Positions 45,156-53,398 of a stretch of DNA of 64,000 bases are shown piece after piece. This stretch comes from an uncultured Aquimarina sp. (GTDB taxonomy: Bacteria > Bacteroidota > Bacteroidia > Flavobacteriales > Flavobacteriaceae): the NCBI GenBank assembly GCA_947501475.1, contig CANMWA010000009.1, positions 1 to 64,000 of the forward strand. Reading direction: 5' to 3'. How positions within the stretch are numbered: position 1 is the first letter of the stretch; each line of letters starts with the position of its first letter. The notes beneath the pieces are model-generated. The model searched no databases. It saw nothing but the letters and a program-made list of their open reading frames with translations, and was not told the origin of the DNA. The position numbers were made by a program, and so were the translations under genes.

Positions 45156-45263
45156 TGTTTTTTGTGTTTTAATTTAGGTTAAAAAGTGAAATTAACAGAT
45201 GTAAAGATGTTCTTTTATCCTTCAATTCTACTTTTTCTTTCGTTGAAAGATACTTTTAATGTA

Positions 45264-45293
45264 GATGAAAGGTAGTTTTGTGTAGGTGAGTGG
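45264..45293 (-). promoter_or_regulatory. Predicted LytTR box 5 (H-NOX operon, autoregulation)
   Basis: Direct repeats GATGAAAGG (45264-45272) and GGTGAGTGG (45285-45293), starts 21 bp apart. TAGAATTG lies at 45223-45230, 33 bp beyond the box, one base off the position in the other four promoters. It suggests that the LytTR regulator controls its own operon. Confidence 0.65.
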
Positions 45294-45404
45294 ATTTTTT
45301 TATAATGTTTTATAGAACCTTTTGAAAAGAATGTATAAAATTCCTCATAATTTAGGTGTGAGTTGTGTAGAGGATTTAGGAGGTGTTTTTGACTATTTTC
45401 CTTC

Positions 45405-45449
45405 CTCATAATCTAAAGGTCAAAGGTTCGAACCCTGTTTCCACTACTA
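45405..45449 (+). pseudogene. Degenerate tRNA-Met(CAU)-like 3' half
   Basis: CTCATAA (45405-45411) is followed by AAAGGTC, a T-arm-like AAAGG TTCGAAC CCTGT and TTCCACTACTA. The layout equals the fMet 3' half at 6079-6123 with substitutions. The 5' half is absent and the T stem is imperfect. A strong terminator follows directly. Confidence 0.65.
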
Positions 45450-45482
45450 AAAAAGTTCCAGAACATTTCTGGAACTTTTTTA
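45450..45482. terminator. Bidirectional terminator
   Basis: GTTCCAGAA (45455-45463) pairs with TTCTGGAAC (45467-45475) over CAT, flanked by A's and T's. It lies 117 bp beyond the stop of the T9SS cargo gene at 45599 and can end that transcript on the minus strand. Confidence 0.85.
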
Positions 45483-45598
45483 TTTAAATACTAAAATGTA
45501 GAATTCGATGAGTCAAAAATCCCGGATTAGGTTGGTAGTAGAATCTCTTCTTTTGTCTAATACATATTTACCTTTGAATTTATCTATTCTCTTATACT

Positions 45599-48500
45599 TT
45601 AATGTTTAATCATTATCTTTTCATATACAGTTCCCTTAGGAATAAAATCCCCTCGTAACAAGTATATCCCCTCTTGTAAATGATCAACTTTAATATATTC
45701 TTGTAATTGTTCCTGATTAAAATGATGAATTTTCTTTCCTGTAAGATTATAAATCTCTAAGCTTTCAAGATTCGAAAAATTTAAAACTCTTATATAATTT
45801 GAAGTAGGATTCGGAAATACTTCTAAAATTGGACTGGGATTATTTACTATTACAGTTCTAATTACCTCATCTGCCATATTACCATTACTATCTGTTGCAT
45901 TGTATGAAATGTAATATGTACCGGTAGCATCTATAAAATCAGAACTATCAATAATCACTTCAGATCCATCATTTGTAATGGCTCCTAACTCAATATAGTC
46001 AGAGCCTTTTGTGATTACTTGAGGATCGTCTCCTAACAAAGTAATTACCGGTGGTATATTATCTTCTACTGTAACCAAAGCATTACAGCTACTTATATTA
46101 CCCGAGGAATCAGTTGCTGTAAGTGTAACTGTATGGATGCCTACATCGGCTAACGAAAACTGAGCTCTGTTTAAGGTTAAAACAACTCCACAAGCATCAC
46201 TAGAGCCGTTGTCAATATCGGCTGCGATGATGGTGGCATTTCCTGTAGCGTCTAATTGAATAGTTATGTCCTGACAAACTACCATGGGTTGTGTAGTATC
46301 TTCTACCGTTACCGTAGCTGTATTCGAAGCGGAGTTTCCATTGACATCGGTTACAGTCAAGGTCACTGTGTTTGTTCCGACATGGGTACAATCAAATGAG
46401 ATAGTATCTAAACTCATCGATTGTATTCCGCAGGCATCTGAGGAACCATTATCAATTTGCGCTGGTGTAATACTTGCCCTTCCTAAAGCGTCTAACTGTA
46501 CCGTTATATTTTGCGTTATTACCGAAGGTACTATGTTATCTTCAACGGTTACTGTAGCGGTGTTGGTATCCGAGTTTCCGTTGACATCAGTTACAGTCAA
46601 AGTCACAGTGTTTGTTCCGACCATAGTGCAATCAAACGAAGTAATATCTAAATTCATGGATTGAATTCCGCAGTTATCGGATGAATTATTATCTATTTGT
46701 GCAGGAGTGATACTTACACTTCCTGAAGCATCTAACTGTACGGTGATATTTTGGGTAACAACGGTTGGAAGAATTTTATCTTCTACCGTTACGGTTGCTG
46801 TTTTGGTATCCGAGTTTCCATTTACATCGGTTACCGTTAAGGTCACTGTATTTGCTCCAACATTCGTACAATCAAAAGATGTACTATCTAAACTCATCGA
46901 TTGTATTCCACAGTTATCAGATGAACCATTATCAATCTGAGCAGTAGTTATGCTTATATTTCCTGAAGGATCTAACTGTACGGTGATATCTTGTGTTACT
47001 ATTGTTGGGTTAGTAGTGTCTACTGTACTAAAACTTCCTTCTGAAGAAAAAGCCGACCCTGCAAAACTATGGTCTACGGCTTGTACTTTAAACGTATAAT
47101 TCGTAGTACACGCAGCAGGAAGTTTATATATGTAATCGGTACTTTGTCCTGCATTACCTATAGCAGGAAGTTTACGCCATCCATCATTTTCTTGTGCCAT
47201 TGGACTAGCTATATATGCTGAGCTTGTCGAAACATCTTTTATAAACACATTGTAACTTAACCCACTACTAGGCGTTTCTGCATCGGTACTCGCTGTCCAA
47301 CTTAAGGTCACTTCATTTCCATTTACCAAAGCCGTTGGATTCGTAGGTGCTGTAGGTGGCGTATTAGGAGTAACAGTGTTATTGGTATATATTTTCGAAA
47401 AACCTACCCCAAGAGACTTATCTCCAGACACTAATATATCCAAATCTCCATCATTATCGTAATCACCCCAAGTAGCATTACCATTAAATCCACTAGTTAA
47501 ACTTGCAGGAATTAATTCAGAAAAAACACCTGAAGTATTGGTATATATCTTAGTAATAGGAATACCACTATTTAATCCAAAGAGTAACACATCTAAGTCG
47601 CCATCATCATCATAATCGCCCCAAGCAACTGAACTGTATTGAACTCCCGGTAAATTCGCAGTAACCAATTCTGTAAAAGTACCTGCATTGTTGGTATATA
47701 TTTTTGAAACTGTAGTACTTCCTGTAAGCCCTGCCATTAAAATATCCAAATCGCCATCATTATCATAATCGCCCCAAGCTACATGACTATAAGATACCCC
47801 TGTTAAATTTGCCGAAATAAGTTCTGTAAAAACTCCATTAGTATTGGTATATATTTTTGATACATCTGTACTCCCGGTATATCCTGTTAATAAAATATCT
47901 AAATCTCCATCACTATCATAATCACCCCAGGTGGCAAAGCTGTCACTAACCCCTAATAAATTTGCAGTAGCAAGTTCTGAAAAGACTCCATTATCATTTG
48001 TGTAAATTTCTGATTTAGATGGTCTTGTTATTAAAACATCTAAATCACCATCATTATCATAATCCCCCCAAACTACTGAACCACCTGCAACGTTTGGTAA
48101 ATTGACACCAGTATCTTCAGTAAAAACTCCATTAGTGTTGGTATATATTTTCGTTACTCCTGAAAAACTACCTGTAGAACCCGTTATTAATACATCCAAA
48201 TCACCATCATTATCATAATCGCCCCAGGCTCCCTTACTGTAATTCAAACCTTGTAAATTAGCCGAAGTTAGCTCGGTAAAAGCTCCGTTATTATTCGTAT
48301 ATATTTTAGAGTATGCATTAAGTGTTACTGGTGAATCCTGCCCTATTAAAAGTATATCCAAATCTCCGTCGTTATCATAATCGCCCCATGATACTGAACT
48401 ATTAAGCAAATCCATTAAGTTTGCAGTACTAAGTTCAGTAAATGGTCTTAAGTCCACACTAAAAGTACCCTCAGTAGAAAATGCGGACCCAGCAAAACTA

Positions 48501-49927
48501 TGATCAATAGCTTGTACTTTAAAAGTAAAGTTAGTATTTGAACCATGATATTGCTGTGGTAGTTTCCACGTATATGAAGTGTTTTGTTGCACGTTACCTA
48601 AAGCAGGAAGTTTACGCCATCCATCATTTTCTTGTGCCATTGGACTAACTGCGTATGCCGAAGCATCTTTTATAAACACATTATAACTTAATCCACTACT
48701 AGGAGTTTCTGCATCGGTACTGGCTGTCCAACTTAAGGTAACCTCATCTTTATTTACTACAGCTGTTGGATTCGTAGGTGCAGTAGGAGCCGTGTTAGGT
48801 GTAACTGTATGATTAGTGAAAATTTTTGAACTTACAGGAAATTCTCCCGTTAATAAAATATCTAAATCTCCATCATTATCATAATCACCCCAAGCAGAAC
48901 GACCAAATGCAACGCCTGGTAAATTTGCCTTAGCAAGCTCAGTAAAAGTACCTGTCGTATTGGTGTATATTTTTGAAATGTTTCCACTTGGTGTCCAGCC
49001 ATTCAACAAAACATCTAAATCCCCATCATTGTCATAATCACCCCAACTTGCAGCACCAACATTAACTCCTGTTAAGTTTGCAGTGGCAAGTTCGGTAAAA
49101 GTCCCTGCTGTATTGGTGTATATTTTTGAAATACTTGTGTTCACCCCTTCAATACCGGTTAATACAATATCCAAATCTCCATCATTATCATAATCACCCC
49201 AAGCTACAGAACTAAAAGATGCTTGTGCCAAATTCGCTGTTGCTAGTTCGGTAAAGGTTCCTGTCGTATTGGTATATATTTTCGAAACCCCTACACTTCC
49301 TGTATATCCAGTTAGCAAAATATCTAGATCTCCATCATTATCATAGTCTCCCCAAGCTACTGCACTATCTGTTACTTCTGTTAAGTTTGCTGTGGCTAGT
49401 TCTGTAAAAATTCCTCCTGTATTGGTATATATCTTTGAAACCTGCGTACTTCCCGTATTTCCTGTTAATAGGATATCCAAATCCCCATCATTATCATAAT
49501 CACCCCAAGCTACAGTACCATAATATACTCCAGTTAAATTTGCTGTAGCTAGTTCTGTAAAAGTTCCTGCTGTATTGGTGTATATTTTTGAAATGGGTGT
49601 ACTTCCTGTCAAGCCAGTCAATAGTATGTCTAAATCTCCATCGTTATCATAATCCCCCCAGGCTACAGCACTATTATTTACTCCTGTTAAGTTTGCTGTA
49701 GCCAGTTCGGTAAACGTTCCTGCTGTATTGGTATATATTTTTGATACTCTAGGACTTCCTGCCCTACCAGTTAATAATACATCTAAGTCTCCATCATTGT
49801 CATAATCTCCCCAAGCTACATCACTTTGAGTTACATCAGTTAGATTTGCAGTAGCTAGTTCGGTAAAGGTTTGTGAATTAATTAAGTAGCTAATTAATAA
49901 GCATAGGCATAGTAGTAGTTTTTTCAT
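45599..49927 (-). CDS. T9SS type A cargo protein with 14 FG-GAP/VCBS-like repeats
   Basis: 1442 residues from ATG 49927 (MKKLLLCLCLLISYLINSQ signal peptide); an ATG 12 bases upstream is in frame but less likely. Domains: seven ~58-residue repeats centred on WGDYDNDGDLDILLTG (calcium-binding FG-GAP/VCBS type), a fibronectin III-like domain (~395-500), seven more repeats, a second Fn3-like domain, four HYR-like Ig domains (each with DITVQLD and VTLTVTDVNGNS), a DUF5011-like Ig domain, and a type A T9SS sorting domain (LEVFPNPTSNYIRV to the C-terminus). Repeats are near-identical in DNA. Two seven-repeat blocks fit two seven-bladed propellers, as in integrin alpha-like folds. A surface adhesin or glycan binder is likely. 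Confidence 0.88.
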   Translation of the reverse strand: MKKLLLCLCLLISYLINSQTFTELATANLTDVTQSDVAWGDYDNDGDLDVLLTGRAGSPRVSKIYTNTAGTFTELATANLTGVNNSAVAWGDYDNDGDLDILLTGLTGSTPISKIYTNTAGTFTELATANLTGVYYGTVAWGDYDNDGDLDILLTGNTGSTQVSKIYTNTGGIFTELATANLTEVTDSAVAWGDYDNDGDLDILLTGYTGSVGVSKIYTNTTGTFTELATANLAQASFSSVAWGDYDNDGDLDIVLTGIEGVNTSISKIYTNTAGTFTELATANLTGVNVGAASWGDYDNDGDLDVLLNGWTPSGNISKIYTNTTGTFTELAKANLPGVAFGRSAWGDYDNDGDLDILLTGEFPVSSKIFTNHTVTPNTAPTAPTNPTAVVNKDEVTLSWTASTDAETPSSGLSYNVFIKDASAYAVSPMAQENDGWRKLPALGNVQQNTSYTWKLPQQYHGSNTNFTFKVQAIDHSFAGSAFSTEGTFSVDLRPFTELSTANLMDLLNSSVSWGDYDNDGDLDILLIGQDSPVTLNAYSKIYTNNNGAFTELTSANLQGLNYSKGAWGDYDNDGDLDVLITGSTGSFSGVTKIYTNTNGVFTEDTGVNLPNVAGGSVVWGDYDNDGDLDVLITRPSKSEIYTNDNGVFSELATANLLGVSDSFATWGDYDSDGDLDILLTGYTGSTDVSKIYTNTNGVFTELISANLTGVSYSHVAWGDYDNDGDLDILMAGLTGSTTVSKIYTNNAGTFTELVTANLPGVQYSSVAWGDYDDDGDLDVLLFGLNSGIPITKIYTNTSGVFSELIPASLTSGFNGNATWGDYDNDGDLDILVSGDKSLGVGFSKIYTNNTVTPNTPPTAPTNPTALVNGNEVTLSWTASTDAETPSSGLSYNVFIKDVSTSSAYIASPMAQENDGWRKLPAIGNAGQSTDYIYKLPAACTTNYTFKVQAVDHSFAGSAFSSEGSFSTVDTTNPTIVTQDITVQLDPSGNISITTAQIDNGSSDNCGIQSMSLDSTSFDCTNVGANTVTLTVTDVNGNSDTKTATVTVEDKILPTVVTQNITVQLDASGSVSITPAQIDNNSSDNCGIQSMNLDITSFDCTMVGTNTVTLTVTDVNGNSDTNTATVTVEDNIVPSVITQNITVQLDALGRASITPAQIDNGSSDACGIQSMSLDTISFDCTHVGTNTVTLTVTDVNGNSASNTATVTVEDTTQPMVVCQDITIQLDATGNATIIAADIDNGSSDACGVVLTLNRAQFSLADVGIHTVTLTATDSSGNISSCNALVTVEDNIPPVITLLGDDPQVITKGSDYIELGAITNDGSEVIIDSSDFIDATGTYYISYNATDSNGNMADEVIRTVIVNNPSPILEVFPNPTSNYIRVLNFSNLESLEIYNLTGKKIHHFNQEQLQEYIKVDHLQEGIYLLRGDFIPKGTVYEKIMIKH

Positions 49928-50079
49928 AATAAGGGGCATAAATATTTACTATTGGGGTAATTTTATTACATATATTAACTTTTACTCATATCAAAAGGAT
50001 GATTCATCATCTTGTCTATATGTGTTACAGTTAACATAGAAAATACCCTATTTTTTATGAATGCTTTTTTTTAAAACCA

Positions 50080-50113
50080 TAAAAAAAGGTGACTCTATTA
50101 TAGAGCCACCTTT
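50080..50113 (-). terminator. Rho-independent terminator of aceA
   Basis: AAAGGTGACTCTA pairs with TAGAGCCACCTTT around 50085-50113 over TTA with one mismatch; on the minus strand a T-run follows. It lies 23 bp after the aceA stop. Confidence 0.85.
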
Positions 50114-50135
50114 ATAAAAAACTTCAGCACAAAGT

Positions 50136-51746
50136 TTATTTATCTAGAGCCATTTCCGGCTCTTTAACACTTGTTTTAACTTCAAATTGATTACTAGTGT
50201 TTTTCTCACCACCAGCTTTTAAGGCTTTTTCACCGGCAAAGAAGGTTTTATGATCATCTCCTAGGTCAGAACCTGCCATACGTTGGTGTTTTACACAGGA
50301 TACACCTTTTCGTATTTCTTGACGTTGAACAGAACCTACATAAGCCAACATTCCCATGTCTCCAAAATAACCTTCTACAAGATCATTCATATGCAATGCG
50401 GTTGTGTGATATGTTGGTAATGTAATTAAGTGATGGAACACACCAGCTTCACGAGACGCTTCTGCCTGGAACATACGAATCATTTCGTCTGCTCGGTTTG
50501 ATAATTCAGTACCATCATAATTTGATTCCATTAGTTCAGCTCTATTATAGGCAGATACATCTTCTCCTGCTTCTACCATAGCATCAAATGCCTGCTGACG
50601 GAAATTAAGAGTCCAATTGAACGATGGAGAATTATTGTATACTAATTTTGCATTTGGCACCTGTTCCTTAACTCGATTTACCATATGTGCAATTTGCTTC
50701 ACATTTGGTGTTGGAGTTTCAATCCATAATAAATCTGCACCATTCTCAAGACTTGTAACACAGTCTAATACAACACGATCAATGTTAGATCCTTCTTTAA
50801 ATTTATATAATCCGTTTGGCATACGTACAGGACGAACCAATTTACCATCACGTTTAAATAATACATCATTTTGATTCACCTCATCTAAACGTACTTCTTC
50901 GGCTTCAACAAAATCCATATACTTTGATGCCAAATCTCCTTCTTCCATAGATACAGGTAGTTTTTGTGTCAAACCAGCTCCTTCAGAATCTGTTCGAGCA
51001 ACAATTACACCTTCTTCTACACCTAGTTCTAAGAAAGCATATCGAAGTGCATTTATCTTAGCAATAAAATCTTCATGTGGTACTGTTACTTTACCATCTT
51101 GGTGACCACATTGTTTGGCATCAGATACTTGATTTTCGATTTGCAGCGCACAAGCACCGGCTTCAATCATTTTTTTAGCTAAAAGATACGTCGCTTCTTC
51201 GTTACCAAAACCGGCATCAATATCAGCAATAATTGGCACTACATGAGTTTCGAAATTATCAATCTCAGCTTGAACATCTTCTCCAGCATCGAGACGACGA
51301 AAAAGATCATTTAATTCTACTGCATCAGCTTGACGTAAGAAGGTATATATCTCTTCGATCAACTTAGGAACCGAAGTTTTTTCGTGCATTGACTGATCTG
51401 GCAAAGGTCCGAACTCAGAACGTAATGCAGCTACCATCCAACCAGAAAGATATAAATATGATTTATCTGTTGTACCTTTATGCTTTTTTACTGCAATCAT
51501 TTTTTGTTGTGCCACAAAACCGTGCCAGCAACCCAACGATTGTGTGTAATTTACGCTATTAGCATCATATTCTGCCATATCTTTACGCATGATAGACGCT
51601 GTATACTTAGCTATATCTAATCCTGTTTTAAATCTATTTTGTACCGCAATACGCGCTGCATTTTCTGGGTTTATAGTTGCCCAAGTATTTCCATGTTTAG
51701 CCTTTAGTTTACGTACAATGTCAAGGGCCGAATTATAATTACTCAT
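50136..51746 (-). CDS. aceA: Isocitrate lyase
   Basis: 536 residues, the longer isocitrate lyase form. It splits isocitrate to glyoxylate and succinate, the first step of the glyoxylate shunt used for growth on acetate or fatty acids. Motifs: SLGCWHGFVAQQ, IADIDAGFGNEEATY (Mg2+/substrate), catalytic Cys in KQCGHQDGK, VARTDSEGAG, LWIETPTPN, and NNSPSFNWTLNF. No malate synthase gene lies next to it in this window, unlike many genomes where aceA and aceB are neighbours. The leader holds a 15-bp direct repeat (51807-51836), and a 14-bp palindrome lies at 51979-51992; both are candidate control sites. Confidence 0.96.
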   Translation of the reverse strand: MSNYNSALDIVRKLKAKHGNTWATINPENAARIAVQNRFKTGLDIAKYTASIMRKDMAEYDANSVNYTQSLGCWHGFVAQQKMIAVKKHKGTTDKSYLYLSGWMVAALRSEFGPLPDQSMHEKTSVPKLIEEIYTFLRQADAVELNDLFRRLDAGEDVQAEIDNFETHVVPIIADIDAGFGNEEATYLLAKKMIEAGACALQIENQVSDAKQCGHQDGKVTVPHEDFIAKINALRYAFLELGVEEGVIVARTDSEGAGLTQKLPVSMEEGDLASKYMDFVEAEEVRLDEVNQNDVLFKRDGKLVRPVRMPNGLYKFKEGSNIDRVVLDCVTSLENGADLLWIETPTPNVKQIAHMVNRVKEQVPNAKLVYNNSPSFNWTLNFRQQAFDAMVEAGEDVSAYNRAELMESNYDGTELSNRADEMIRMFQAEASREAGVFHHLITLPTYHTTALHMNDLVEGYFGDMGMLAYVGSVQRQEIRKGVSCVKHQRMAGSDLGDDHKTFFAGEKALKAGGEKNTSNQFEVKTSVKEPEMALDK

Positions 51747-51806
51747 AATGTTACTTTTTTTATTTTAGGTTTATGTCTTTATTTTATCTATTGTTTTTTT
51801 GCGCAC

Positions 51807-51836
51807 TGTAATCATACGTATTGTAATCGATCGTAT
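51807..51836 (-). promoter_or_regulatory. 15-bp direct repeat upstream of aceA
   Basis: TGTAATCATACGTAT (51807-51821) is followed at once by TGTAATCGATCGTAT (51822-51836), 13 of 15 bases the same. It lies 61-90 bp before the aceA start, where an operator would act. The regulator is unknown. Confidence 0.55.
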
Positions 51837-51978
51837 TATTAATAGCCCAATTTGTAACCAATGTTTTTGTTTTTACTTTAGATTTCATCTTTTCCTTTTT
51901 TTGTTTTATTAATAATCTGCTATTCTACATAGTGAATTAATTACAGGACAATATTATAAAAAAGTTTTTGAATAAAAA

Positions 51979-51992
51979 AGCGAACGTTCGCT
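51979..51992. promoter_or_regulatory. 14-bp perfect palindrome AGCGAACGTTCGCT
   Basis: A GC-rich perfect palindrome in very AT-rich surroundings, 233 bp upstream of aceA and ~500 bp before the gene at 52495. TetR-type operators often look like this, but no TetR gene is in the window. The 51747-52494 region otherwise shows no gene. Confidence 0.5.
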
Positions 51993-52494
51993 AAATATTT
52001 AAAAATGTGAAAATATTTTATATTCGCAAAAACCGGTGTCGTTAATTAAGGATTATGAAAAAAGAATAAAATTTTTAACACATATAACTGATAATCAATT
52101 ACTTAAATATTTTTAAAAACTTCTTTTATTTGGGGTAACATAAGCTTTTTAGTGTGTTAAAAATTCGATTTCTACCAGGTTAAGAAAAGATAAAATGCCC
52201 TAAAAATTGACGAGATTGTTTTACTTTTTGAGGAATTGAATGTGCTTTATGACTATTTTGTGTCATTGAAATTCGATAAAAACCGGGACTCATTCTGTAG
52301 ATCTCGTAGTTTAGAATTTTTAAATAAATTCCGTTAGAACTTTTTGGAATAAAAGAGAATAATCTTCTTTAATTTATTTTCTATTGAACAGATATAAGAG
52401 AAGTATTCGATAATACATTACTTTTGAAAAATATTATATTAATGAGAACAAGATTTTTTATATAATCCAAAATTAATTGGTAAGATTAAATGTT

Positions 52495-53220
52495 ATGAGC
52501 GAAGAAAATATAGTAAAGATTAATGAAGTCATCACTCATTATTTTAATACAAATACATCTATTGATTGGATTCCTGCAAAAGCAATTATGCCAGCATTAA
52601 TTGAAGCAGGAGTTTTTAATAAGGATGAAAAAAAAGGACTACCAATTCGTAAAGTATTTCGAAAATTAGATCTAGAATCTCAGCTTGATAAAATACCAGC
52701 GGTGCATGCAGAAAGAAGTTCGGATAACGTTTATTGGTATTTGGTAAGATCTGGTAAGAAATATGCGCCAAAAGAACTAAGAAGTCCCATCACCAAAAAA
52801 GAACAAAAGTTACTTAATATTCAAAATAGTGACGAGTATTATCTAGTAAATTTATGTGATGAGTTATTAAAACAAAAAGCATCAAGAAAACATACCTTTG
52901 ACACCCTCGTAGGAAATCTCCACAAAAGAGGAAAAGGAAGAACAAAACTCCCGTTAGATGCCTATTATGAAGATTTGAAATTGGTTCTTGAGTTTTTTGA
53001 AAAAAATGAGGCTACTGATGAGTTGGATGAAAAAGAACAAGCACGTAAGGCTCAAATAAAATATTATGACGAGCTTAAAAAGAAAGCTATTCTTAAGAAA
53101 AAGCTACGCTTAATTGCGATTAACTATGCTGTATTTGAGTGCAATGATGCAAACAAATTGATTAGAAATACAGAGAATGATACCTTGGTTCTAAAAGATA
53201 TTTTAAAAGATTTTATATAG
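52495..53220 (+). CDS. Hypothetical protein, basic and helical
   Basis: 241 residues from ATG 52495 (MSEENIVKINEV); an in-frame TTG at 52477 gives a less likely longer form. Family not recognised. The N-terminal ~80 residues (EVITHYFNTNTSIDWIPAKA and the following IMPALIEAGVF) look like a small winged-helix or tri-helical domain. The middle is charged, with KRGKGRTKLPLDAYYEDLKL. A Lys/Glu-rich coiled coil covers ~165-205. No signal peptide or membrane segment is present. A nucleic-acid-binding role is possible. It is transcribed alone, divergent from aceA. Confidence 0.7.
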   Translation: MSEENIVKINEVITHYFNTNTSIDWIPAKAIMPALIEAGVFNKDEKKGLPIRKVFRKLDLESQLDKIPAVHAERSSDNVYWYLVRSGKKYAPKELRSPITKKEQKLLNIQNSDEYYLVNLCDELLKQKASRKHTFDTLVGNLHKRGKGRTKLPLDAYYEDLKLVLEFFEKNEATDELDEKEQARKAQIKYYDELKKKAILKKKLRLIAINYAVFECNDANKLIRNTENDTLVLKDILKDFI

Positions 53221-53398
53221 ATTTAAATACCTTTAGATCGTTAATCCAGTTCGTTGATAGTACAATAAACTTCTTTGAATTTTATGGGAAGTTTATGCTA
53301 AGTTTGATTTTGAAAACCTTAACCCAATAAAGCTAAAGCTGTGGGATTCAAAAAATGGCGGACTTATAATTTTATAATAGTTCTTTCTGGCAGCATAA

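Noticed and set aside
46284..46664. 126-codon plus-strand frame
   Set aside because: It is the shadow of HYR-like repeats of the large T9SS cargo gene on the other strand.
45599..49927. Regular repeats that might suggest a CRISPR-like array
   Set aside because: The repeats are in-frame codons of WGDYDNDGDLD protein repeats with ~170-bp periods, not short repeats with spacers. No cas gene is present.
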